From Streptomyces sp. NBC_00259 (lineage in GTDB: Bacteria; Actinomycetota; Actinomycetes; Streptomycetales; Streptomycetaceae), in assembly GCF_036181745.1 (NCBI RefSeq), contig NZ_CP108080.1, positions 7,691,501 through 7,755,500 on the forward strand: a stretch of DNA of 64,000 nucleotides. Reading direction: 5' to 3'. The position numbers and the translations under genes were made by a program. Positions 17,471 through 26,657 of the stretch are shown piece by piece. Within the stretch, counting starts at the first letter, position 1, and every line of letters begins with the position of its first letter. The notes under the pieces were generated by a model. It saw nothing but the letters and a program-made list of their open reading frames with translations, was not told where the DNA came from and searched no databases.

Positions 17471-18098
17471 CCTCCCCTTCGACCAGGCCGCGATCATCCC
17501 CGACGCGGTCTCCACCCCCTACGCCGCCGTCGTCACCACCGCGGGCGTCCGCCCCGCCCAGTCCGTCGGCATCTGGGGCGTGGGCGGAGTCGGCGCCCAC
17601 AACGTACGCCTCGCCCGCCTGGTCGGCGCCGCGCCGATCATCGCCATCGACCCACTGCCCAGCGCCCGCAACCGCGCCCTGGAATTCGGCGCGGACTTCG
17701 CCCTCGACCCGGCCGCCGACGACTTCGCCGACCAGGTCCGCGCGGCCACCGCCGGACGAGGCCTCGACTTCGCCTTCGACTGCGCCGGCGTGCCCGCCGT
17801 CCGCGAGCAGGCCGCCGCCGCACTCGGCCTGGGCGGCTCCCTCATCCTGGTCGGCATCACGCCCAAGCCCCTCACCATCACCGAGGGCCTGACCTTCAAC
17901 TACATGATGAAGCAGGTCCGCGGCCACTACGGCGCCACCCCCGAGGGCGTCACCGAGCTGGTCCAGCTGGCCTCCAACGGGCGCCTCGACCTTGCCCCCT
18001 CCATCACCGACCACATCCCCCTCGCCGACGCCGCCGACGCGGTCAACCGGCTGGAGAACAAGATCGGCGACCCGATCCGCCTCATCCTCGTCCCCTGA
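17466..18098 (+). pseudogene. Zinc alcohol dehydrogenase lacking its N-terminal part
   Basis: From DSLPFDQAAIIPDAVST at the IS junction, the frame runs 211 codons to TGA at 18096-18098. It includes the Rossmann fold GIWGVGGVGAHNVRLARL and the end NRLENKIGDPIRLILVP. The catalytic domain with all zinc ligands is missing. The remaining part is closely similar to residues 137-348 of the intact dehydrogenase at 44724-45770, so this was a second copy destroyed by the IS256-linked deletion. An internal ATG at 17580 cannot give an active enzyme. Confidence 0.88.
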
Positions 18099-18142
18099 CA
18101 ACTCTGCAGAAGGACGACCACAACCACCTCGGGCAGGGGTGA

Positions 18143-18186
18143 GTGGGCGCCGGTGCTTGAGGGAACACCGGCGCCCACGGCTTTTT
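18143..18186 (+). terminator. Rho-independent terminator
   Basis: GTGGGCGCCGGTG (18143-18155) pairs perfectly with 18166-18178 across a 10-nt loop, followed by TTTTT at 18182-18186. It ends the truncated dehydrogenase transcript. The 12-base core of the stem is repeated in the hairpin at 29536. Confidence 0.8.
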
Positions 18187-18378
18187 GCTCAAGGCCCCCT
18201 GGACCACGGACTGCTTCGACTTCCAGCAGCTCTGCGCGGGACGGCACGCAGCCCGACCGACGTCCGGTGACACCACCAGGTCCGTGTGGTTCAAGGTGGG
18301 CGGCACACCTCCTGCCACCGGCGTCGCGGTGTCGGTCGCCGTCGTGCCGGATCACCGGCGGGGCGTGCGGGCCGGAGG

Positions 18379-18945
18379 TCAGATGTCCCACCAGTCGAAG
18401 GAATGGGTGGGCACGTGCCTGCCGCAGGCACGATCGAGGCGGACCAGTTGGCCGCGGTGGAAGATCAAGGGTTTGCGGGGGCCGCCGGCCGCGGCCAGAC
18501 GCTGCACTCGGCCCACCACCGCTACGTGGTCGCCTGCGGGGAAACTGTCCTCCACGTCACACTCGATCCAGGCCGCCGCCCCGCCGAGGCGCGGAGCCGC
18601 CTGGTCCGTCAGTTCCCAGTCGCCGGTGGCGAACCGGTTGGCCGAGCGGCCTGCGAAGGCCGCGCACACCTGCTGCTGGTCTTCGGCCAGCACGTTCACG
18701 CAGAAGTGCCCTGAGCGGATGATCGCCTCTGCGCTGGCTGACTGCCGGCCGCAGTAGAAGACCACGAGAGGCGGGTCGAGGGAGACGGAGGTGAAGCTGC
18801 CTACCGTGACGCCCACCGGGCCCTGCGGCGTCGTGGCGGTCACCACGCACACCGAGGTCGGTACATGGCCGAGTACGCGGCGGAACACCGCGGGCTCGGC
18901 CGTGGTGGCGGTCGGGTCTGTTGCGGCAAGGGCGGTTGCGGACAC
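18379..18945 (-). CDS. Flavin reductase of a two-component monooxygenase
   Basis: A 188-aa flavin reductase-like (split barrel) protein. It has TSVCVVTATTPQGPVGVTVG and SVSLDPPLVVFYC, the FMN-binding signature, then HFCVNVLAEDQQQV. The GTG at 18945 has CTGGAGA at good spacing and gives the usual family length. It is divergent from an HsaA-like oxygenase gene at 19255, so it is the probable NADH:flavin partner that supplies reduced flavin to that oxygenase. Confidence 0.85.
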   Translation of the reverse strand: MSATALAATDPTATTAEPAVFRRVLGHVPTSVCVVTATTPQGPVGVTVGSFTSVSLDPPLVVFYCGRQSASAEAIIRSGHFCVNVLAEDQQQVCAAFAGRSANRFATGDWELTDQAAPRLGGAAAWIECDVEDSFPAGDHVAVVGRVQRLAAAGGPRKPLIFHRGQLVRLDRACGRHVPTHSFDWWDI

Positions 18946-19254
18946 AGCAATCTCCAGGGGAGCGGGAGCCGGACCATGCGCCGCCTGCCGTCGCTCGCGG
19001 CGTCGGCGGCGCGGGTTTCGCTCCAGTGAATCCACAGTTGCCTCCGCATGGCATTGGGCCGGGCGGCCAAGTCGGGCGCACGACTTAGGGCCACGGAATC
19101 AAGTTGTCGCCGAACTGGTCCGGCAGCCCAACCGGCAAGACGAACTCTGCGGTCCCGGACACACGACAGCGATGCGGACCGGGCGTGGAATGCCGGGAGC
19201 GGCACCTCGCCACGTGAGGTGCGCCAGATGAGCCGCGAAACTCCGGAGGACCCC

Positions 19255-20463
19255 ATGACCACGACCACATCCGCCCCGCAGGTGACCGCCGCGTCCGCCG
19301 CGGCGCTGAAGGAGAGTGCGGCGGCACTGGTGCCCTTGCTGCGCGAGAACGCCGCCCGCACCGAAGCGGACCGCAAGGTGGCCGAGGAGAACATCGCGGC
19401 CCTGTCCGAGGCGGAGCTGTTCCGGTTGACCGTGCCGCGGCGCCTTGGCGGCCACGAGGCCGGCATCAGGACATTCCTGGAGATCACCTCCGAGCTCGCG
19501 CGCGGATGTGGTTCCACGGCCTGGGTGACAACGCTGATCAACGTCTGCAACTGGATGGTCGGTCTCTACCCCGAGCGGGCCCAGCAGGAGGTGTGGGGCG
19601 AGAACCCCGACGCGCGGGTGTGCGGAGTGCTCGCCCCCAGTGCCACCAGCCGGGCCGTCGAGGGCGGACTGGTCGTCACCGGACGCTGGGGCTTCGCCTC
19701 GGGCAGCCTGCACTCCCAGTGGGCGTGCCTCGGCATGCCCGTCGTGGACGCCTCCGGACAGCAGATCGACCAGGGCTCCGCTCTCATCCCGATGGAGGAG
19801 CTGACGATCGAGGACACCTGGTACGTGGCCGGCATGCGGGGCACGGGCAGCAACACCCTCGTCGCCGACGAGGTCTTCGTACCCGCGCACCGCATCCTGT
19901 CGGTGACCCAGGGCGTGCAGGGCACCTATGCGACCGAACGCAAGGACGAGGCGCTGTACCGCTCGGCGCTGGTTCCGGTGCTCGCGCTGGTGCTGGCGGG
20001 CCCGCAGGTGGGCCTGGCGCAGGCCGGCCTGGATGTGGTCACCGCCTCCCTCGCCAAGGGCAGGGGCATCTCCTACACCTTCTACGAGCGCGCCAGTGAG
20101 GCCCCGTCCACGCAGATCCAGCTGGCCGAGGCGGCCCAGCTGATCGACACCGCCCGCCTGCACCTGATGCGGGCCGCGGACGACATCGACAGCTGTGCTG
20201 CCCACGGCGAGTACATGCCTTTCGAGACTCGGGCCCGGGTGCGGATGGACACCGGCTACGTGGCCCGCCGCTCCCGTGAGGCCCTCGATCTGCTGCTGAG
20301 CATCCAGGGCGCCGGCAGCTTCGCCGAGGCCAATCCGCTGCAGCGGATCTGGCGGGACCAGGAGACGGGCAGCCGGCATGCGGTGATCAACCCGGCCATC
20401 GCCGGCGAGTTGTACGGGCGGGCGCTGCTGGGCATCGAGGAGCAGGTCACTCCCCTGATCTGA
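19255..20463 (+). CDS. Flavin-dependent monooxygenase, acyl-CoA-dehydrogenase fold (HsaA-like)
   Basis: A 402-aa oxygenase. It contains ELFRLTVPRRLGGHEAG, GCGSTAWVTTLINVCNWMVG, VTGRWGFASGSLHSQWACLG and a C-terminal SIQGAGSFAEANPLQRIWRD, all typical of the group that includes HsaA and p-hydroxyphenylacetate hydroxylases. These hydroxylate phenols ortho using free reduced flavin. The ATG at 19255 follows GGAGGACCCC. With an extradiol dioxygenase 2.5 kb downstream, it likely makes a catechol for ring cleavage. Confidence 0.87.
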   Translation: MTTTTSAPQVTAASAAALKESAAALVPLLRENAARTEADRKVAEENIAALSEAELFRLTVPRRLGGHEAGIRTFLEITSELARGCGSTAWVTTLINVCNWMVGLYPERAQQEVWGENPDARVCGVLAPSATSRAVEGGLVVTGRWGFASGSLHSQWACLGMPVVDASGQQIDQGSALIPMEELTIEDTWYVAGMRGTGSNTLVADEVFVPAHRILSVTQGVQGTYATERKDEALYRSALVPVLALVLAGPQVGLAQAGLDVVTASLAKGRGISYTFYERASEAPSTQIQLAEAAQLIDTARLHLMRAADDIDSCAAHGEYMPFETRARVRMDTGYVARRSREALDLLLSIQGAGSFAEANPLQRIWRDQETGSRHAVINPAIAGELYGRALLGIEEQVTPLI

Positions 20464-20481
20464 GCGAATCAGCCGTGATCG

Positions 20482-21825
20482 TCAGGAGCGTCGGGAAGCA
20501 CCGTCATGCGAGCCGTCTTCCTCCGGTCGGAGCACGGCGGGGCCCAGCGTCTGCGCGGCCTCCAGGGCGGTCATCAGCTCGGGCAGTCGGTCCGTCAGGT
20601 CGTGCCCGAGCAGTTCCTGAGCACGCTTGACCCGGTAGGTGACGGTGTTGCGCGCCACGTGCAGCTGCGTCGCGGCGACCGTCAGGCTCCGCTCGTTGCG
20701 CAGGTACAGGCGCAGCGTCCGGCGCAATTGGCCCGCGTGCCGGCTGTCCGCCGCCAGCGCCCCCAGCTCGTCACTCACGAAGCGGCGCAGGGCGGGCAGG
20801 TCGGCCGAGACCAGGGCCGCCAGCTCGACATCCGGGTAGTCGACGACCGAGCCCGTGCTGCCGGGATTGAGCTGCATGACTCGGACCGTGTGCTGGGCGT
20901 CCTCATGCGACTGGCGGAACCCCGGCAGCCCGTGCCGTACCGAGCCGCAGGCGAAGCGGATGCCTTCCTGGTACGGCAACTCACCCGGCGTGCCGGTCGG
21001 GGGCGCGGCGTGCGGTTCTCCCCACGCCGACACAGTGGTCCGGCCGGTGGGGATGACCAGGGTCGACGTGCAGCCGCGCCGGTGCAACAGTTCGGCCGCC
21101 GCCCGCTGCAGATCGCCGGCGGCGTCCGCGGTCGGGCTGTCACACCAGGCGATGACGGCGAGATGGCGGCCCTCCAGCCGGTAAGCGAGGAGCTCACTCG
21201 CGGCTTCCTGCCGTACCGGTTGACCGCCGAGGATCAAGCGGACGGTCTCCTCGCGGGCTGCGGCGCCGCTGGTGAGCCAGCGGTCGTGCTCGGCCAGGTA
21301 CTCGGCGGTCATCCGCGAGGAGAACTCGTCGACAAAGCCGAAGAGCAGCTCGGAGACGCGGCGGAACTGCTCCGCGCGTTCGGGCAGCGGAACGATTTCC
21401 TGGCACGCGGCCATCAGGGCGTTCGTCAGCGCAGCGTGGGCGACGCGGATGCCGCGCAGCACCTTGTCCAGGCCGAGGCGCCTGCGAGCGAACTCGCGGT
21501 CGCCCAGCAGGGATTCCTCCGGGACAACCCGGTCGGCCGCAGGGTCGGCCAGCAGGAGCAGCGCGTACAGCGTCGCGGCTTCGGTCCCCATCCGGAGCGT
21601 TTCGTAGGGCGCCGGTCCGCCTCCCAGTCCGGGAACCTCGTGGATGATGACACGGGCCAGCTCGTCACCGACAGCGATGGCCCAGGCCACGGGCTGGGGG
21701 CCGAGGCGGTCGGTCGCCTCGGTGATGCTCTGCGCCGAACTGGCGGGAGTACGCGGCGCGTCCCCACGGCCGGGAGCGAGCCGGTAGATCCAGTCGGCGG
21801 GACCGGATGTGTGGTGAGCCGTCAT
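20482..21825 (-). CDS. PucR-type transcriptional regulator
   Basis: A 447-aa protein with a C-terminal PucR helix-turn-helix: LRRTLRLYLRNERSLTVAAT then LHVARNTVTYRVKRAQELLG (about residues 385-425). The central region (about 200-330) is of the GGDEF-like PucR type with LLAYRLEGRHLAVIAW. The ATG at 21825 is preceded by AAGGGCGG. It converges with the oxygenase gene and probably activates this catabolic cluster in response to a substrate or CoA ester. Confidence 0.85.
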   Translation of the reverse strand: MTAHHTSGPADWIYRLAPGRGDAPRTPASSAQSITEATDRLGPQPVAWAIAVGDELARVIIHEVPGLGGGPAPYETLRMGTEAATLYALLLLADPAADRVVPEESLLGDREFARRRLGLDKVLRGIRVAHAALTNALMAACQEIVPLPERAEQFRRVSELLFGFVDEFSSRMTAEYLAEHDRWLTSGAAAREETVRLILGGQPVRQEAASELLAYRLEGRHLAVIAWCDSPTADAAGDLQRAAAELLHRRGCTSTLVIPTGRTTVSAWGEPHAAPPTGTPGELPYQEGIRFACGSVRHGLPGFRQSHEDAQHTVRVMQLNPGSTGSVVDYPDVELAALVSADLPALRRFVSDELGALAADSRHAGQLRRTLRLYLRNERSLTVAATQLHVARNTVTYRVKRAQELLGHDLTDRLPELMTALEAAQTLGPAVLRPEEDGSHDGASRRS

Positions 21826-22177
21826 GACGCCGCCCTTGCCGTCGTGAGAGCAGCATGCGCTGCTGTGCCTTGCGGAGCTCCTGTGGTGAACGACTCGTCT
21901 TGGAGGACAAGCCGTTCTACCGGAGCTCCGCTTCCTGCGTCCGCCCAACCGCGAGATCCACAGCCGACCTTGCGATCAGGCACAACGCCGTAACTTCACG
22001 GCCTTGTCCCAAAGGCCGCTGCGGTGCCGAGTGCACAGCCGGCCCCGGCTGCGACACCGTCACCGGCCTCGACTCGCCCATCGCGGGCGTCGACGCGGCC
22101 CTGGCGGCCATGAAGTAGCCGCCCAGCGCAAACACGCGGCCCCCGGCATCCCTTCTGGACGCCGGGCCCCTGAGGTG
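21826..22177. other. Intergenic stretch between two regulators
   Basis: A plus-strand stretch ending at 22118 (ending SPIAGVDAALAAMK) reads like a protein tail but has no credible start and matches nothing I recognise. A GC-rich imperfect hairpin at about 22138-22171 may terminate the TetR-family gene. Nothing else is supported. Confidence 0.35.
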
Positions 22178-22813
22178 TCAGTCGAGGCCGGGCAGGGTGC
22201 GCCGGGTGACCTCATGGGCGTCCTCCGGCGGGACGCCGAGCATGCGCAGGACCATCTCGGCCAGGTCCGAGGCGGCCTCGTCCCCGTCGAGGTCGGGGCG
22301 GGCCAGCCGCAGCGCCACGAGGGACATCAGGGTGCCGCCCAAGGCGGACAGGGCGGTGGTCGCGTTGCGGCAGGTGAAGCGGCCCGAGGCGATGCCGTTC
22401 TCCAGGTCGCGCAGGGCTCGATGGGCGAGGCCCCGGTCGGTGTGGATCTGGGCCAGACCGCGGTCACGCAGGATCCGCATGAGTTCAGGGTGGGAGTCGG
22501 CCATCCGGGCGGTGAGCCGGAAGCCCACGGCGACGAGCTCGGCCGGGTCGTCGATTCCTTGTACGCGCTCGTCGATGACCTGCCCGAACTCGTCCAAGGC
22601 GTCTGTCACCGCGGCGTCGAACAGCTCCGTCTTGGACTCGAAGTGGTTGTAGAAGGAGCCGAAACCGACGTCCGCGCGCTCGGCGATGGCCTGGATGCTG
22701 GCGCTGGTGTCCCCGGTCTCCGCGAGGATCTGCCGGGCCGCACGGACGAGCGCCTGACGGGTCTCGGCGCGGCGCCGCTCGAAGCGGTTCTTGGGCGGGG
22801 CTGACGTCGGCAT
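22178..22813 (-). CDS. TetR-family transcriptional regulator
   Basis: A 211-aa repressor. The N-terminal helix-turn-helix is clear: RQALVRAARQILAETGDTSA then AIAERADVGFGSFYNHFESK (about residues 19-60), followed by an all-helical ligand domain. It is divergent from the extradiol dioxygenase operon with two TGATGA-based inverted repeats between, so it most likely represses that operon and itself. The ligand is probably a pathway intermediate. Confidence 0.88.
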   Translation of the reverse strand: MPTSAPPKNRFERRRAETRQALVRAARQILAETGDTSASIQAIAERADVGFGSFYNHFESKTELFDAAVTDALDEFGQVIDERVQGIDDPAELVAVGFRLTARMADSHPELMRILRDRGLAQIHTDRGLAHRALRDLENGIASGRFTCRNATTALSALGGTLMSLVALRLARPDLDGDEAASDLAEMVLRMLGVPPEDAHEVTRRTLPGLD

Positions 22814-22853
22814 ACGGCGAGTGTAACAACCGTCGCGATCAGTCTGCCATTAC

Positions 22854-22926
22854 TGATGAGATCATCAAATATTTGGGTCCACCCTATTGACGATGGGTAA
22901 CGGCAAAGTTGATGATTTCCTCATTA
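22854..22926. promoter_or_regulatory. Candidate TetR operators and dioxygenase-operon promoter
   Basis: TGATGA-GA-TCATCA (22854-22867) is a perfect palindrome; a weaker copy, TGATGA-N5-TCATTA, lies at 22910-22926. TTGACG (22887-22892) with GATGAT (22911-22916) could be the promoter for the gene at 22951, with the second operator over its -10. Confidence 0.5.
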
Positions 22927-22950
22927 CAGCAGTGTTGCTTGGAGGACACC

Positions 22951-24096
22951 ATGTCCCACACTCCCGTTAACAGGGCCGCTCCCCAGACGCCCCACCAAGA
23001 CCTCCACAGTGAGCAGGGCGCCTCGCGCGGAGAGCACCCCGGACGGTCCCGGAATCCCGTGGTCAAGGTGGCCGACCTGGCCTGGCTGGAGTTCGAGAAG
23101 CCCGACCTGGACCGGGCCGAGGTCTTCGCCCGTGACTTCGGCTTCGCGATCGCCGCCCGCACCGAGCGCGAGCTGTGGCTGCGCGGCACGTTCGCCGGCT
23201 CGCCGTGCATGGTGATCCGCAAGGGGCGTACATCCCGCTTCATCGGCCCGGCGTTCCGCGCGGCCGAACGGGCCGACCTGGACCGGCTGGCCCGCGCCAC
23301 CGGCAGTACCGTCGGGGACATCGGCGTACCGGGCGGTGGGCAGTCGGTCGCCCTGCTCGATCCCTCGGGCCTGCCGGTCCGGGTCGTGCACTGCGCCGAG
23401 CAGCTGCCCGCGCTGCCCGAGCAGGAGCCGCTGATCCTCAACTTCGGTACCGATCACCGTCGTACGAACGCCACCCAGCGTCCGCCCCGTGAGCCGTCCC
23501 GTATCCAGCGGCTGGGCCATGTGGTGCTGGAGACACGGGTGTTCGCCCGCACCCTGGACTGGTACCTGGACACCCTCGGGATGATCGTGTCCGACTTCCT
23601 GTTCCTGGACGGGCAGCGCGAGCGCGGGCCGACGATGGCGTTCATCCGGTGCGACCAGGGGAGCGTGGCCGTCGATCATCACACGCTGGCCCTGCACCTG
23701 GGGCCCGGTACCGGCTACGTCCACTCGGCCTATCAGGTCACCGACCTCGACGCGATCGGCGCCGGTGGGGAGTACCTGGCCGAGCGCGGCTACAAGCGCA
23801 GCTGGGGCATCGGCCGGCACATCCAGGGCAGCCAGCTGTTCGACTACTGGCGCGACCCCGACCACTTCATGCTGGAGCACTTCGCCGACGGCGACCTCTT
23901 CTCCTGCGACCTGGAGCCCGGCTGGGCACCGATGTCGGCGAGCGGCCTGTCCCAGTGGGGCCCGCCCGTCACCCGCGACTTCCTGGGCACCAGCCCGTCC
24001 CCCGCCAAGCTGCGCGAGGTCATGGCGGCCCTGCGCGGCGACAACGAACTCGACCCCGCACGCCTGCTGGGCCTGATGAAAGCGATGAGCTCATGA
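22951..24096 (+). CDS. Extradiol ring-cleavage dioxygenase (type I, two VOC domains)
   Basis: A 381-aa protein with two VOC domains. The C-terminal domain carries the iron ligands His190 (RLGHVVLE), His258 (YVHSAYQV) and Glu309 (FMLEHFADGD). It resembles HsaC and 2,3-dihydroxybiphenyl dioxygenases but has a longer N-terminus. The ATG at 22951 follows TTGGAGGAC. It should open a catechol ring meta to a hydroxyl and hands the product to the FAH-type hydrolase whose gene overlaps its stop (ATGA). Confidence 0.88.
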   Translation: MSHTPVNRAAPQTPHQDLHSEQGASRGEHPGRSRNPVVKVADLAWLEFEKPDLDRAEVFARDFGFAIAARTERELWLRGTFAGSPCMVIRKGRTSRFIGPAFRAAERADLDRLARATGSTVGDIGVPGGGQSVALLDPSGLPVRVVHCAEQLPALPEQEPLILNFGTDHRRTNATQRPPREPSRIQRLGHVVLETRVFARTLDWYLDTLGMIVSDFLFLDGQRERGPTMAFIRCDQGSVAVDHHTLALHLGPGTGYVHSAYQVTDLDAIGAGGEYLAERGYKRSWGIGRHIQGSQLFDYWRDPDHFMLEHFADGDLFSCDLEPGWAPMSASGLSQWGPPVTRDFLGTSPSPAKLREVMAALRGDNELDPARLLGLMKAMSS

Positions 24097-25031
24097 GCAC
24101 CAACGTTCTGCGCACCTCCGACGGCTGGTGGGTCGTCCGCGACGAGCGCGCCGTCCGCGTCGAGACCAAGGCGGCCACCACCGCCGAGCTGCTCGCCGAC
24201 CGGGACGCGGTCCGCGAGGCCGCTGCCTCCGCCGAGAGCGGCACGCCCGTCGACGACCTGGTGGCGCTGCCTCCGGTCACCACCCCGTGCCGGGTGGTCG
24301 CCCAGATGGTCAACTACCGTAGCCACGCCAAGGATTCGGGCTTCACCGGCGACATCCCGCCCACCTTCTTCCGCAAGGCGTCCGGCTCGGTCAGCGGCCC
24401 CCGTGACGCGATCATCCGCCCCGCGCACGTGAAGTTCCTCGACTACGAGGTGGAACTCGGCCTCGTCATGGGCGCGACCCTGCCCGTGGGCACCGTCGTC
24501 GAGGAGCAGGACCTGCCCCGTTACGTCGCCGGCCTTGTCCTGACCAACGACGTCAGCGCCCGCGACGTCCAGCTGACCAAGACCCAGTTCTACGAGAGCA
24601 AGTCCTATCCGACCTTCACGCCGACGGGGCCGTACCTGGCCCTGCTGGAGCCCGAGGACTTCGCCCTGCTGCTCAACCTGCGGCTGCGGCTGTCGGTCAA
24701 CGGCGTGTCGCGCCAGGACCGCACGCTCGCCGACATGATCGTACGGCCCGCGCAGGCGCTCACCCTGCTCGCCCGCTTCCAGACCCTCGACCCGGGCGAC
24801 CTGCTGCTGACCGGCACGCCCGGCGGCACGGCCCTGAAGGCCCCGCCCAAGCCGATCGCGAAGATCAGTGCGTTGCTGTCGCCCGCGGTGAGGTGGAAGG
24901 CGTTCTTCAAGAGCCAGGCCAAGAACCCCCTTTACCTGCGCGACGGTGACCTCATCACCGCCACGATCGCCAGTCCCGACGGGCAGATCGACCTCGGCGA
25001 GCAGCGGACCCCCGTTACGGACGCACCATGA
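24093..25031 (+). CDS. Fumarylacetoacetate hydrolase-family protein
   Basis: A 312-aa FAH-fold protein. It has the metal-site segment KFLDYEVELGLVMG, TNDVSARDVQLTKTQFYESK and the late LLTGTPGGTALKAPP. Such enzymes hydrolyse C-C bonds in beta-diketones or hydrate/decarboxylate meta-cleavage products. It overlaps the dioxygenase upstream and the FAD hydroxylase downstream (ATGA at both ends). Here it probably processes the ring-cleavage product in place of an HsaD-type hydrolase. Confidence 0.87.
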   Translation: MSTNVLRTSDGWWVVRDERAVRVETKAATTAELLADRDAVREAAASAESGTPVDDLVALPPVTTPCRVVAQMVNYRSHAKDSGFTGDIPPTFFRKASGSVSGPRDAIIRPAHVKFLDYEVELGLVMGATLPVGTVVEEQDLPRYVAGLVLTNDVSARDVQLTKTQFYESKSYPTFTPTGPYLALLEPEDFALLLNLRLRLSVNGVSRQDRTLADMIVRPAQALTLLARFQTLDPGDLLLTGTPGGTALKAPPKPIAKISALLSPAVRWKAFFKSQAKNPLYLRDGDLITATIASPDGQIDLGEQRTPVTDAP

Positions 25032-26641
25032 AGGCCGTATCCCGGATACCGGTGGTGATCATCGGTGCCGGACCCGTCGGGGTCACGGCCGCCCTCCTGC
25101 TCGCCCGGCACGGAGTGCGCAGCGTCGTCCTGGAACGCCACCGGGACGTCTACCCCCAGCCGCGCGCCGTCGTCGTGGACGACGAGATCCGCCGGATCCT
25201 GCAGAGCGTCGGTGTCCACGAGGAGTTCGCCGCCCTCGCACGCCCGGCGCGCGGGCTACGGCTGCTCGATGCCAAGCGCCGCATGATCACCGAATTCCCG
25301 CGGTCCCTGCACGGGCACCACGGCTTCCCGCAGACCAGCATGTTCGACCAGCCCGAGCTGGAACGCCTGCTGCGCGACGCCCTGGCGCGCCGCCCCGAGT
25401 GCGAGCTGTGGGGCGGGGTGGAGGTCGTGTCCGTCACCCAGGACACCGACGGATCGAACGATCCCACGGGTCCGGTCCGGGTCACCTTCCGCCGCGACGG
25501 CAGCGACGAGGTGGAGCACGTGTGGGCCGATGCCGTCCTCGGCTGCGACGGTGCGGGCAGTCTCACCCGAGACGCCATCGGCGCCGTGTGGGAGGACCTG
25601 CACTTCGAGGAGAGCTGGCGGGTCATCGACGTGCGCACCAGCCGCCCGGTACGCACCTGGGAAGGCGCCGAGCAGATCTGCTGCGCCAACCGGCCGGGCA
25701 CGTTCATGCGCGTCGGCGAGGACCGCTACCGCTGGGAGTTCCGGCTGGCCGAGGACGAGCACCTGGACGGCCCGGACGGGTGGGGGCGCCTGCGCGAGCT
25801 GGTCGCCCCCTGGGTGGACCTGCCGCCCGATGTCTCGGCGGCCGACGACTTCGAGGTGATCCGTCAGGCGCAGTACACCTTCCGGGCCCGTCTCGCCGAC
25901 CGGTGGCGCCGGGGGCGTGTCTTCCTGCTGGGCGACGCCGCCCACCTCACCCCACCCTTCGTCGGGCAGGGTCTGTGCGCGGGCCTGCGCGATGCCTACA
26001 ACCTCACCTGGAAGCTCGCCCGCGTGCTCCAACAGGGCGTACACGAGGGGCTGCTGGACACCTACGAACGCGAGCGCAAGCCGCACGCCCGCCATGTGAT
26101 CCGCGTGGCGGTCGCCGTCGGCTGGGCCATGACCGGCGGGCAGGACCGAGGTGCGGCGTTCCGCCGGGCCGTGGTGGGCACGGTCTGTCGCATCCCTGGC
26201 GTGACCGCGGCGGTGAGCCGTGACCTCAGCCCCGCCCTGACCGCCGGTCCACTCGTACGGCGCCGCCCCAGGCTGACCGGCCGCGTGCTGGCCGGCACCT
26301 TCTGCCCGCAGCCCTGGGTACGGCACGACGGCAGGCGAGTGCGCCTCGATGACGTCCTCGGGGACTCCTTCGCCGTCCTGACCGCTGTGCCGCCCACGGC
26401 GCAGATGACGGCCGTGGCCACGGCACTGGGCGCCCCGACGATCCACGTCGACGACCTGGGCGACGACGACACCCTGGCCGGCTGGCTGGCACGCGGGCGG
26501 GCCGATGCCGTCCTGCTGCGCCCCGACCGGGTCGTGATGGACACCGTCCGGACCGGCACCGGCGACTTCACAGACACCGCCGCCTGGGCTCCCCTGCTGC
26601 ACACGGTCCGCCATACCGCCGATGTCCGGCGCGTCTCCTGA
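25028..26641 (+). CDS. FAD-dependent aromatic hydroxylase (MhpA-like)
   Basis: A 537-aa class A flavoprotein monooxygenase. It has the FAD motif VVIIGAGPVGVTAALLLA at residues 9-26 and the second FAD/NADPH motif FLLGDAAHLTPPFVGQG near 299-315 (Gly302-Asp303). The C-terminal thioredoxin-like domain is present (LAGTFCPQPWV onward). It resembles 3-(3-hydroxyphenyl)propionate hydroxylases and probably adds a hydroxyl to a phenol before ring opening. It may act on a different intermediate than the HsaA-like oxygenase. Confidence 0.87.
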   Translation: MKAVSRIPVVIIGAGPVGVTAALLLARHGVRSVVLERHRDVYPQPRAVVVDDEIRRILQSVGVHEEFAALARPARGLRLLDAKRRMITEFPRSLHGHHGFPQTSMFDQPELERLLRDALARRPECELWGGVEVVSVTQDTDGSNDPTGPVRVTFRRDGSDEVEHVWADAVLGCDGAGSLTRDAIGAVWEDLHFEESWRVIDVRTSRPVRTWEGAEQICCANRPGTFMRVGEDRYRWEFRLAEDEHLDGPDGWGRLRELVAPWVDLPPDVSAADDFEVIRQAQYTFRARLADRWRRGRVFLLGDAAHLTPPFVGQGLCAGLRDAYNLTWKLARVLQQGVHEGLLDTYERERKPHARHVIRVAVAVGWAMTGGQDRGAAFRRAVVGTVCRIPGVTAAVSRDLSPALTAGPLVRRRPRLTGRVLAGTFCPQPWVRHDGRRVRLDDVLGDSFAVLTAVPPTAQMTAVATALGAPTIHVDDLGDDDTLAGWLARGRADAVLLRPDRVVMDTVRTGTGDFTDTAAWAPLLHTVRHTADVRRVS

Positions 26642-26657
26642 CGAGGAACACCACTCC

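Noticed and set aside
16765-17892. Plus-strand frame joining the IS256 remnant and the dehydrogenase remnant
   Set aside because: It is antisense to the transposase in its first part and out of frame with the dehydrogenase in its second.
21855-22118. 87-codon plus-strand frame between PucR and TetR genes
   Set aside because: No start signal and no family resemblance; kept only as a note on the intergenic stretch.
22138-22171. GC-rich hairpin as a firm terminator for the TetR gene
   Set aside because: The stem is imperfect and there is no U tract; too weak to list as a feature.
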